From Crocinitomix catalasitica ATCC 23190 (GTDB lineage: Bacteria; Bacteroidota; Bacteroidia; Flavobacteriales_D; Crocinitomicaceae), in NCBI RefSeq assembly GCF_000621625.1, contig NZ_JHXV01000001.1, positions 62,001 to 126,000 of the forward strand: a stretch of 64,000 bases of DNA, read 5' to 3'. A program made the position numbers and the translations under genes. Below the pieces are notes generated by a model, which was not told the origin of the DNA, ran no database searches, and saw nothing but the letters and a program-made list of their open reading frames with translations. Shown piece after piece: positions 35,150 through 42,875 of this stretch (positions within the stretch are counted from its first letter, which is position 1; each line of letters starts with the position of its first letter).

Positions 35150-36064
35150 ATGGTTAATATCACAGAAAAATCTAATACACTTCGAACGGCAATTGCTGAA
35201 GCTATTGTTAAAGTAAGTAAGATTGAAACAATACAAGCAATCGAAAATGACACGGTTCCTAAGGGCAATGTTTTTGAAATGTCGAAAGCAGCAGGATTAT
35301 TAGGTGTGAAAAAAACACCGGATTTATTGCCTGATTGTCATCCCATTCCAATTGAGTATACACGTATTTCATATACTATTGAAGGGCTGGAGATTCGAAT
35401 AGAGATGGAAGTTCGAACGATTTATAAAACGGGTGTAGAGGTTGAGGCTATGCATGGCGCAAGTATTGTGGCGCTGAATATGTATGATATGTTGAAGCCA
35501 ATTGATAAAGGAATTGAAATTGGAACCATTCGGTTAAAATCTAAAAAAGGCGGAAAAACGGATTATAAGGACAAATTCTTGAATAAAAAGGATTTAAAGG
35601 CCGCTGTGATTGTTTGTTCTGATACCATTTCTGCAGGTCAGAAAGAAGATAAAGCAGGCAAAGCGATCATCGCTAAATTGGAGGCGAGTGGTGTGCAAAT
35701 AAAAGCTTATGATATCATACCAGATGAAAAGGAAAGCATTCATGCTAAACTAAATGATTATCATCAGCAAGGAATGAACTTAATCATTTTTACAGGTGGA
35801 ACAGGTTTGTCGAGTAGAGATGTAACACCCGAATCAATCGAACCACTATTGGATCGTAAAATTCCTGGTATTGAGGAAACCATTCGTGCTTATGGACAAA
35901 ATAGAATGCCTTATGCAATGTTGTCGAGAAGTGTTGCGGGTGTAAAAGGAGAATCTTTAGTGTTGGCTTTGCCAGGCTCCACCAATGGAGCGAAGGAAAG
36001 TATGGATGCGATTTTTCCAGAAGTGTTGCACGTATTTGGTATTTTGAAAGGTGCGGGACACTAA
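35150..36064 (+). CDS. moaCB: MoaC-MoaB/MogA fusion: cyclic pyranopterin synthase plus molybdopterin adenylyltransferase
   Basis: A 304-aa fusion of two steps. Residues 1-150 are MoaC, which closes cyclic pyranopterin: KGNVFEMSKAAGLLGVKKT, LLPDCHPIPIEYT and the catalytic Asp/Lys in MYDMLK. Residues 153-304 are MoaB/MogA, which adenylates molybdopterin before MoeA: AVIVCSDTISAGQKEDKAG, LIIFTGGTGLSSRDVTPE and VLALPGSTNGAKE. The fusion is common in Flavobacteriia. It overlaps the opposing DUF2071 gene by 4 nt. MoaA, which makes the MoaC substrate, is absent from the window. Confidence 0.93.
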   Translation: MVNITEKSNTLRTAIAEAIVKVSKIETIQAIENDTVPKGNVFEMSKAAGLLGVKKTPDLLPDCHPIPIEYTRISYTIEGLEIRIEMEVRTIYKTGVEVEAMHGASIVALNMYDMLKPIDKGIEIGTIRLKSKKGGKTDYKDKFLNKKDLKAAVIVCSDTISAGQKEDKAGKAIIAKLEASGVQIKAYDIIPDEKESIHAKLNDYHQQGMNLIIFTGGTGLSSRDVTPESIEPLLDRKIPGIEETIRAYGQNRMPYAMLSRSVAGVKGESLVLALPGSTNGAKESMDAIFPEVLHVFGILKGAGH

Positions 36065-36765
36065 ACTTTAAATGCCTTTTCTACTGAAATTTCAGATCCT
36101 TCTGCTAAGAATATCGAACTTGGTTTTTCTTGACTGAGAAAGGCAAAATCTTTGCCATAAACAGCTTCAAAATCAACATCAATTGTATAATCCGTTACTG
36201 GATAGATATCCCAAGTAGGATGTTTAACCTCATATTCAAAACTCTTTTCATTATTGATGCGGGTATAGCCCCAATAATGCTCGCTTATAAAATTAGGTAA
36301 GCTATTAATTATAGGTTGCGCTGGAGAATTAACTGCTTTCACTTCAATTGATTGCCATTTTTTATTGTTTCTCCATGCATATTTAATCAAAAGCTCATCT
36401 TTATTAATGACCCATTCATGTTTCATTTTTCGTGTAACATAATGTTCCTTGTAAATTAAATTAGCGACAGAACTAATGGCGCGTTTTGGCACTATTTCTT
36501 GAATAAAAACGACACCTCTTTTTCCTTTATGATCAACATAAAAACGTAAGTTAATTTCTTCAAAATTAATGTGGAATGGAATCTTCATGCCCAGCATTTT
36601 TGTGTTCTTGAAGCAAAAGCCTACAATACTTACGTAACATTTACCTTCGAATAAATCTATGCTTGTTTGCGCAGGTAAATATTTGTTGAGGATTACCGGA
36701 TCGATTTCATAGTTAATGAGGATTAATTTTCGCCATTCTGCATTTAAAAAACTCATAATTTTCAA
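36061..36765 (-). CDS. DUF2071 (YqjF-like) protein
   Basis: A 234-aa soluble protein with the DUF2071 pattern: N-terminal EWRKLILINYEIDPVILNKY, then a mixed alpha/beta core with KRGVVFIQEIVPKRAIS and SLPNFISEHYWGYTR. Members resemble the acetoacetate decarboxylase fold but have no proven activity. It is convergent with moaCB, and the shared 4-nt overlap leaves no terminator between them. A near-consensus TATCCTTG lies just upstream. Confidence 0.85.
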   Translation of the reverse strand: MKIMSFLNAEWRKLILINYEIDPVILNKYLPAQTSIDLFEGKCYVSIVGFCFKNTKMLGMKIPFHINFEEINLRFYVDHKGKRGVVFIQEIVPKRAISSVANLIYKEHYVTRKMKHEWVINKDELLIKYAWRNNKKWQSIEVKAVNSPAQPIINSLPNFISEHYWGYTRINNEKSFEYEVKHPTWDIYPVTDYTIDVDFEAVYGKDFAFLSQEKPSSIFLAEGSEISVEKAFKV

Positions 36766-36888
36766 GGATAATTTTAAGTTTTGAATTTACACAATTAATG
36801 CTGAATTTAATGGTGAAGTATAGCTAAATAATCTTTTTCCAGACAACCATTCAAAATTGAGTTCCGTATTTAAAATAAATATAACGAT

Positions 36889-37818
36889 ATGAAAAAGATA
36901 ACATATTTAATCCTAACAATTTCTCTTGGTTTATTTTCATGTAAGAAACACGAAATAATTCCAGGGCCAATTCCAACATCGAATTTAGAAAATGTTTTTA
37001 CTGACAATGTTGAAGATGCCAAACAAGATTTTACCATTAACAACAATGCCGGTGGCTCATTTACAGGTGTAGATGGAACAATTGTAACCGTTCCTGTAGA
37101 TGCATTTGTTTATGCAGATGGATCTACTGTAACTGGAGCAGTAAATATTGAAATGATTGAAGTTTTAAATTACAATGATATGGTTTTGATGAATAAACCA
37201 ACGGTATCAGGTGATAATATTTTAGTATCAGGTGGTCAATTAAAAATAACAGCAACTAAAAGTGGTAGTCAGGTATATTTGGCACCAGATGCAAGTCTAT
37301 CTGTAATGGTTCCAACTGATGCGCCAGATGATAGAATGGCTTTGTACGAAGGGATTGAATCGTTAGACGGTCCTGTTGATTGGGCTTTAATTGAAGATAC
37401 AGTTGTGGTGGTGGAAGAAGATAGTTTAGAAGGAGGAGTGTATTATTATTTCGAATTTGATAATCCAGATTTAGGTTGGATTAATTGTGATTATAGATGG
37501 GATAATCCAGCGCCACAGACTACTATTTCAGCGGTTTTAGATGCGGAATATAGAATTCGATATACAAGCTGTTTTGTTGTGTTTCCAGAAATTAATTCTG
37601 TAATAAACCTTTATCCTAACGATACTATTTCATCAACTTATAGGCTAAATAATGTTCCAACTGGTTCACGTGCAATTTTTGTCTGTGTCGCCGAAATTGA
37701 TGATGTCTATTATAGTTATATCTCTGATGAGACAGCAATTACAATGGATCATATGGAAACAGCGGTAATGAGCCCGTCAACACTTGAAGATATTGAAGCT
37801 GCAATTGCTGATCTATAA
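36889..37818 (+). CDS. lipoprotein with ZU5-like beta domain, function unknown
   Basis: A 309-aa lipoprotein (MKKITYLILTISLGLFSC lipobox). After a short linker comes a beta-rich region with GTIVTVPVDAFVYADGS, GAVNIEMIEVLNYNDM and GGQLKITATKSG. This pattern recurs in many Bacteroidota surface lipoproteins and resembles ZU5-like folds; the resemblance is from memory. The rest, including a Cys-containing region with YRIRYTSCFVVFPE, is unassigned. It stands alone between a convergent stem-loop and the DUF2071 gene. Confidence 0.7.
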   Translation: MKKITYLILTISLGLFSCKKHEIIPGPIPTSNLENVFTDNVEDAKQDFTINNNAGGSFTGVDGTIVTVPVDAFVYADGSTVTGAVNIEMIEVLNYNDMVLMNKPTVSGDNILVSGGQLKITATKSGSQVYLAPDASLSVMVPTDAPDDRMALYEGIESLDGPVDWALIEDTVVVVEEDSLEGGVYYYFEFDNPDLGWINCDYRWDNPAPQTTISAVLDAEYRIRYTSCFVVFPEINSVINLYPNDTISSTYRLNNVPTGSRAIFVCVAEIDDVYYSYISDETAITMDHMETAVMSPSTLEDIEAAIADL

Positions 37819-37860
37819 ATAAATTAGTAGTTAATTTTTGTCCATTTTAACTATTGAAAT

Positions 37861-37894
37861 CAATAGGGTTGAGTCGTTAGGCTTGACCCTATTG
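37861..37894 (+). terminator. stem-loop after the ZU5-like lipoprotein gene
   Basis: CAATAGGGT (37861-37869) pairs with ACCCTATTG (37886-37894). The tail is T-poor (TGTTTAAA), so this is a weak terminator or only a 3' stabilising hairpin. Confidence 0.5.
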
Positions 37895-37991
37895 TGTTTA
37901 AATGCAACCTTTTAACTTCTTTTTGGGTTTAGTACTTGATAGCCTCTAAAATACTGCTATGAAAACTTAGATTAAAACTTAACTTTTAACT

Positions 37992-38741
37992 ATGAAACTT
38001 TTTTTATTCTTTTCAATTTTAGCTATCTCATTAAGCTCATTTTCTCAATGTGAAGATCTTGATTTTGATACAACAATCTATCATCCTACTTGTCCAGGAT
38101 TCTCTGATGGAAGTATTTTAGCAGCCCCCTTTGGAGGTTTAGAACCGTATACAATAGTTTATACAAATACGGATGGCGATGTTGTAAACGATTTAATGGG
38201 GCCTGGTACAGGTAACTCGCTTCACGCTGGCTGGTATTACTATGAGATAACAGATGCAGACGGATGTACTTTAAGGGATTCAGCTTTATTAGTCGATCCT
38301 GATGCGATAGAAATTGATTATGAAATGACGGATCCAACGCATCCTGATTCTTGTGATGGTTCAATAAGATTTTGGTCTACAATAGCACCAGATGATGTAT
38401 ACGAATTGGAAGATTTGTGTTATGGAGTAGTAACGGTATCCTTAATAAATGAACATGGTTGTGATGCTACTTTCGATATAGAATTAGCGCTATGGCTAGG
38501 GATAAATGATCATAATGCAAATGATTTAATTGAAATTTACGCGTTTAACAATCGACTTTATATTAATAATATCAATCAAGCTTCAATTTTAACTTTATAT
38601 GATTTAAGTGGAAGATTGGTTGAGCATAGACAAATTAACGAAGGGAATCAAATAATTGAGTTGAATACTGAATCGGGAGTCTATATTTATACGCTGCAGG
38701 TTGGAAATAAGGTCGTTAAAACAGGTAAGATTATTTACTAG
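37992..38741 (+). CDS. small secreted protein with SprB-like repeats and T9SS type A sorting domain
   Basis: A 249-aa exported protein. The signal peptide ends near SSFSQ (about residue 19). Two short SprB-like units follow: one with TCPGFSDGSILAAPFGGLEP and DADGCTL, and a second, degenerate, with DSCDGSIRFW and NEHGCDATF. The last 75 residues form a T9SS type A sorting domain (IEIYAFNNRLYI, LYDLSGRLV, GVYIYTLQVG). It is much shorter than typical SprB-repeat adhesins. It is convergent with the PAS gene, 6 nt apart. Confidence 0.82.
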   Translation: MKLFLFFSILAISLSSFSQCEDLDFDTTIYHPTCPGFSDGSILAAPFGGLEPYTIVYTNTDGDVVNDLMGPGTGNSLHAGWYYYEITDADGCTLRDSALLVDPDAIEIDYEMTDPTHPDSCDGSIRFWSTIAPDDVYELEDLCYGVVTVSLINEHGCDATFDIELALWLGINDHNANDLIEIYAFNNRLYINNINQASILTLYDLSGRLVEHRQINEGNQIIELNTESGVYIYTLQVGNKVVKTGKIIY

Positions 38742-38747
38742 AATGGT

Positions 38748-39320
38748 TTAATCTTCAATAATATTTTCAAATACCATATCGTAATCATCTTCTTCGTTCA
38801 ATTTAAAGATACGTGCATAAAGTTTTGTTGAAGCAAGTTGTTCCTTTTTTTGAGCTGTTCCAACAATAATTAAGGGTTCATAATTGTCTCCAGCCATTAA
38901 AAATATAAATTCGTTGTCTAGCCAAACATAAGTACCATCTTTCTGTTTTAATCTATAATTATAACCAATTTTATAATCGGAAATATCATCTTTATCAAGG
39001 TTTATAAAGTATTTGTTTATGCTAACAAATGTGTTAGAGTTCATTATTATATTATCCGCTGGATGAATTAAATCGTAAAATTTAAAAGGCCCCATTGCGA
39101 TAATTTCTTCTTTTGTGTAACCTTCTACTTCTGGTGTGTTAGAACTTAAGAAAAGGAATTTTGACTGCCTGAAATCAATAAAGAAGAGAACAGTAGTTTT
39201 ATCTTCTTGAATAATGTTTTTGTATCGATCTTGATCAAAACAGGACATTTCCACTTCCAAAAAATCGCTGATCGCAGCTGCCTTTGCTTTTTCAAGGTCT
39301 TCAATAAATTGATTGTTCAT
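38748..39320 (-). CDS. single PAS-domain protein
   Basis: A 190-aa soluble protein with one PAS_3-type domain (about residues 45-170): FLFLSSNTPEVEGYTKEEII, then a linker, YNYRLKQKDGTYVWLDNEF and the PAC-like LIIVGTAQKKE. There is no kinase, cyclase or DNA-binding domain, so it must signal through a partner or only bind a ligand. No partner is adjacent. The 193-nt upstream region, shared with the divergent ABM gene, contains a copy of the TTATGCTAAATAGAT element also found before the InsA-like regulator at 61.3 kb. Confidence 0.75.
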   Translation of the reverse strand: MNNQFIEDLEKAKAAAISDFLEVEMSCFDQDRYKNIIQEDKTTVLFFIDFRQSKFLFLSSNTPEVEGYTKEEIIAMGPFKFYDLIHPADNIIMNSNTFVSINKYFINLDKDDISDYKIGYNYRLKQKDGTYVWLDNEFIFLMAGDNYEPLIIVGTAQKKEQLASTKLYARIFKLNEEDDYDMVFENIIED

Positions 39321-39408
39321 AATGGGAAGTATTTACAATTAAATATACGCATTATATGGATATTTAACGCATCTACTGCTAATTGAATATCCGTTAAGTC
39401 ATCATTGT

Positions 39409-39423
39409 TTATGCTAAATAGAT
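39409..39423. promoter_or_regulatory. isolated copy of the TTATGCTAAATAGAT element
   Basis: TTATGCTAAATAGAT is identical over 15 bases to 61322-61336, the first unit of the tandem repeat abutting the InsA-like regulator. It lies in the divergent PAS/ABM intergenic region, 89 bases from the PAS start and 91 from the ABM start. A role as an operator is inferred. Confidence 0.4.
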
Positions 39424-39513
39424 CTTAAGATACGAGATTTTTAAAAATGAAGACAACCTCGTCATTGAAGGTGTTGTTTTGATAATTACTATATTCAAAA
39501 AAATATTTACTAT

Positions 39514-39825
39514 ATGTTTGCAGCAATTTATTCGTTTAAGGTAAAAAAAGGTGAAGAAGATATCTTTATCAAATCATGGCGGTCGTTAACAGAATTGATT
39601 TATGAATTTGAGGGAAGTTTGGGGTCCCGTTTGCACAAACAAGCTGATGGATTGTATATTGCTTATGCCCAATGGCCAAGTAAAGATATTTGGAAAAATG
39701 CTGGTCAAAATTTACCGGGTTTTGCGGATGGCGTAAAGAAATTGATGAAAGCTGCTTGCTCGAGTATTGAAACAATACATGAACTGGAAATGGTGAGTGA
39801 TTTTATTCAACCAGATGTTTATTAA
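39514..39825 (+). CDS. antibiotic-biosynthesis-monooxygenase-like (ABM) domain protein
   Basis: A 103-aa ferredoxin-like dimeric barrel protein: FAAIYSFKVKKGEEDIFIKSW, GSLGSRLHKQADGLYIAYAQWPS and IHELEMVSDFI. Members degrade or bind small molecules, but the activity of this type is unknown. The ATG 39514 sits within a TATGTTTG string. Its stop codon touches the ATG of a 33-residue gene remnant. Confidence 0.78.
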   Translation: MFAAIYSFKVKKGEEDIFIKSWRSLTELIYEFEGSLGSRLHKQADGLYIAYAQWPSKDIWKNAGQNLPGFADGVKKLMKAACSSIETIHELEMVSDFIQPDVY

Positions 39826-39927
39826 ATGAAACTATTTTGTCTTAGCGGTTTAGGAGTCGATCTTCGTGCTTTTGATCATTTTGATATTGAGGATGTTGAA
39901 ATTCAATTGGTTTATCAAAAATTTTAA
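39826..39927 (+). pseudogene. remnant of an alpha/beta hydrolase gene (N-terminal 33 residues)
   Basis: The frame starts immediately after the ABM stop and reads MKLFCLSGLGVDLRAFDHF before stopping at residue 33. This is the typical start of a family of Bacteroidota alpha/beta hydrolases (pattern LxSGLGaDxRAF at the first strand). No continuation is visible in any frame downstream, where another gene's signal peptide follows 5 nt later. It is interpreted as the leftover of a deletion. The family call is by pattern only. Confidence 0.5.
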
Positions 39928-39932
39928 ATGAA

Positions 39933-40420
39933 ATGAATATAAATCATACCTTTTTCGTAATATCGTTTTTAGTTATAATTGCCAATATAAAAGGGCAAGA
40001 AATACACAAAACTATAGCTGATAGTGTTTTTCACCAAGGTGATATAATTTTGTGCCCCGAATAAGGTATTCATTTAAACTTAATTTACAAATAGAAGACC
40101 TACCGTCAGAATTAATAGAAATCGCGGAGTTTTTGCAAAGGTATCCAACACTTATTTTTGAGCTAAGATGTCATACTGATACGCGAGGTAGTAAAAAAGC
40201 GAATCTCGAATTAAGTGAGAAACGTGCAGTTGCAATAAAAAACGATTTAATTTCTCAGTTTGGGATTGTTGAAAAGCAAGTTGTTTCAAAAGGTTATGGA
40301 GAAACTGTACCTATTTACGAAGAAGTAGTTATAGAAAAAATGCCAATTGATAAACAAGCTGAATTTCATTCTAAAAACAATAGAATTGAACTAAAAGTAT
40401 TAAGTATTGGCTCTGAATGA
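39933..40420 (+). pseudogene. frameshifted OmpA-family protein (signal peptide and OmpA domain in different frames)
   Basis: Frame 1 (39933-40064) encodes a signal peptide and HQGDIILCPE, then stops. The -1 frame (open from 40052, ending 40420) encodes RIRYSFKLN and a full OmpA C-terminal domain with FELRCHTDTRGSKKANLELS and EKRAV, about 120 residues. Together they give the expected layout of a short OmpA-like protein, GDIILCP then RIRYSF. The shift is at CCCC (40055-40058). Slippage of the Pro codon CCC by -1 would repair the frame, so this is a pseudogene, a sequencing error or a real -1 frameshift; the sequence alone cannot decide. Confidence 0.7.
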
Positions 40421-40448
40421 GGCAAATAGTTTACTAATTTAATGACCT

Positions 40449-41372
40449 ATGATAAAAATTACCATAATTCTCTCGATTCTAGGAACGATCTCTGCCTGTC
40501 AATCGACAGCGCGCCAAGACAAAGTTGCAGCCATACAAATTGATACAATTAATGGTGTGAAGGATTCGGTTCAAGTTGTAAATGAGCCCAAAAGTGAAGT
40601 TTTTTCTACCTTATTCGACCGTTCAGAAATTAAAACAGCATTAGCCGTAAAAAAAGCCAATAAGGAAGATTTAATTGTCCATTTATACATTCCCCTTTGT
40701 GATAACGAACATCAAGGCATTGTACCAACTTCTAAATCGTTAGGTGATGGCATGAGTATTCGAACGAATCTTTATTGGGCAACCAGCGGTGGAACAAAAG
40801 CTTATTTTAAAAAGTTGCCCGATTGGAAATTGCGATATGACGAATTGGATATTGATTCGAATGTGCTAGAAAGAATGGTGTTTGAAAAAGAATTTGAAGG
40901 CCAAAAAGTCTATTTAATTGCAGATGCTTATCGTGGAGATAGGATGGAAGAGACCATCAATAATTATCTATCAGCTATTTCAGGAGCACATAAAGACTCA
41001 ATTCTATTGAATAATAATACGACAATAGTTGCAGCAGGAAATGCGGATATGGTTATGTTTAATGGCCACAATGGAATGATGGATGCTATTCACGTACAAG
41101 ATTGGCCCAATGTTGATGGTAAACAAAAAGATATTGTCATGAATGCATGTGTTTCCTATGGTTATTTGCAAAACGAATTCATGAAAGCTGGAGGTTATCC
41201 TTTAGTTCGAACGAATACGTTACTCTACCCAGGTGCTTATGTTTTAGACCAAATCATTAAAGACTGGGTGAATGGCGTTGATGAAAAACAACTTTGCCTG
41301 AATGCCGGTCGCACTTATTGCCAAAAACACGATTGTGGCGCAGGAACGAAAGTGTATAAAACAGGATGGTAA
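40449..41372 (+). CDS. lipoprotein with caspase-fold-like core, function unknown
   Basis: A 307-aa lipoprotein (ISAC lipobox near residue 17). Conserved-looking blocks are VHLYIPLCDNEHQGIVP near 77-93, a LYWATSGGTKAYF segment, VYLIADAYRGDRMEE, and near 210-240 a strand ending in a histidine (ADMVMFNGHNGMMD) followed by a strand ending in a cysteine (DIVMNACVSYGYL). This His-then-Cys order on adjacent strands resembles clan CD peptidases (caspase, gingipain, CHAT), but there is no proof of activity. It is convergent with the AAA gene and 26 nt from it. Confidence 0.6.
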   Translation: MIKITIILSILGTISACQSTARQDKVAAIQIDTINGVKDSVQVVNEPKSEVFSTLFDRSEIKTALAVKKANKEDLIVHLYIPLCDNEHQGIVPTSKSLGDGMSIRTNLYWATSGGTKAYFKKLPDWKLRYDELDIDSNVLERMVFEKEFEGQKVYLIADAYRGDRMEETINNYLSAISGAHKDSILLNNNTTIVAAGNADMVMFNGHNGMMDAIHVQDWPNVDGKQKDIVMNACVSYGYLQNEFMKAGGYPLVRTNTLLYPGAYVLDQIIKDWVNGVDEKQLCLNAGRTYCQKHDCGAGTKVYKTGW

Positions 41373-41398
41373 TTATAAATCACCACCCCATTTCAATT

Positions 41399-42853
41399 CT
41401 AATATCCTCTTAAAATATTATCCTCAAATTCATATCCTTCAGCAAATCTTTTCTTTGCTAATTTTTTATATTCAACCAACGCCCAAAGCACAAATTCTTT
41501 AGCGAATAAACGATCTTTTTTAGCCAATTCTGGCTGATATTTTTCTAGAATATTATCCAAAGGTTTTATTTGATTGATAGCTTTTTCAAATGTCTTTTCA
41601 TTGACTTCGTTCTCTAATTCGAATCCTGGATTATTGATAAACCATTCTGTTAATTGATCAAAATCATCATACTGACCAGGCTTGGAAAGTTTTTTAATCT
41701 CCACAAAATTTTCGTCAAAAAGGGATTTGATCGCATTCCCAATTAATAAATTGGCAACACCTTCAGCGCCTTCTTGTTCTCCTTCATAAACCAATTCAAC
41801 TTTTCCTGTGATTGCGGGAATGATACCCAACAAATCACTCATTCGAATGCCTGTTTTTTGGTCTCCTGATTTTAATAATCTTAATTCGGCTGTGCTTAAA
41901 AGATTCTCATAAGCGGTAATTGTCATTCTTGCAGAAATACCACTTTTGGCATCAATGAATTCACTTTTTCTTGCCTCAAAACTAATCTGCTCTAAAATAT
42001 CTTTCGCCAATTCAGGCACATGTATATTGCCTGCCAATAACTTGTCTACTTTGGCTTCTTGTGCTGTGATTTCTTTTGAAATATCTCGCGTAATAGGGTA
42101 GTGTGTTAATATTTGAGAACCAATTCTGTCTTTTAAAGGCGTTACAATACTTCCTCTATTCGTATAATCCTCTGGGTTGGCAGTAAAGACAAATTGCAAA
42201 TCCAATTCCATTCTAATCTGGAATCCTCTAATTTGTACATCACCTTCTTGCAAAATATTAAACAAGGCCACCTGAATCCTAGCTTGTAAATCGGGTAATT
42301 CATTGATCACAAATATCGAACGATTCGCACGTGGAATCATGCCATAATGAATCACACGTTCATCTGCATAAGTCAGTTTTAAAGTCGCTGCTTTTATCGG
42401 GTCTACATCTCCAATTAAATCGGCAACAGTTACGTCCGGCGTTGCTAGTTTTTCAAAGAACCTTTTGTCTCTATGAATCCATTCGACAGGTGTTTTATCT
42501 CCTTCAGCTGCTATTTTATCAATGGCATATTTAGAAATGGGTTTCAAAGGATCATCGTTAATTTCAGAACCTGCAACTACAGGCATCCATTCGTCTAATA
42601 AATTGACCAATGATCTTGCAATTCTTGTTTTTGCCTGACCTCTTAGTCCTAATAGATTTATATTGTGTTTTGCTAATATCGCACGTTGTAATTGTGGAAT
42701 TACTGTTGCGTCATAACCAATGATTCCAGAAAAAGGTGTTTTCTTTTCCTTCAACATATTGATGAGGTTCGTTCTCAACTCATCCTTAATGCTTTTGTAT
42801 TTATAATCGGATTTTTTTAATGCGCCGAGTGTTTTTATTTTATTGTGATCCAT
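41399..42853 (-). CDS. BchI/MoxR-like AAA+ ATPase
   Basis: A 484-aa ATPase of the magnesium-chelatase-I-like group. Walker A is GLRGQAKTRIARSL (about 80-93). The Walker B place reads SIFVINELPDL, with Asn in place of the usual Asp before the Glu. Sensor 1 is in FVFTANPEDYTNRG, and an arginine-finger region lies in PLKDRIGSQI. There are no porphyrin or cobalamin genes nearby, so the metal-chelatase role is unlikely; with its VWA partner it probably remodels another protein, as RavA/ViaA do. It is the second gene after the VWA gene, 22 nt apart. Confidence 0.87.
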   Translation of the reverse strand: MDHNKIKTLGALKKSDYKYKSIKDELRTNLINMLKEKKTPFSGIIGYDATVIPQLQRAILAKHNINLLGLRGQAKTRIARSLVNLLDEWMPVVAGSEINDDPLKPISKYAIDKIAAEGDKTPVEWIHRDKRFFEKLATPDVTVADLIGDVDPIKAATLKLTYADERVIHYGMIPRANRSIFVINELPDLQARIQVALFNILQEGDVQIRGFQIRMELDLQFVFTANPEDYTNRGSIVTPLKDRIGSQILTHYPITRDISKEITAQEAKVDKLLAGNIHVPELAKDILEQISFEARKSEFIDAKSGISARMTITAYENLLSTAELRLLKSGDQKTGIRMSDLLGIIPAITGKVELVYEGEQEGAEGVANLLIGNAIKSLFDENFVEIKKLSKPGQYDDFDQLTEWFINNPGFELENEVNEKTFEKAINQIKPLDNILEKYQPELAKKDRLFAKEFVLWALVEYKKLAKKRFAEGYEFEDNILRGY

Positions 42854-42875
42854 AATAATTTATCCTTGAGAATCT

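Noticed and set aside
36061-36064. Hidden terminator between moaCB and the DUF2071 gene
   Set aside because: The two stop codons overlap by 4 nt and no hairpin with a T tract exists on either side.
39511-39520. TATGTTTG as a promoter box of the ABM gene
   Set aside because: It overlaps the ATG itself (ATGTTTGCA encodes the first three residues), so it cannot start this mRNA.
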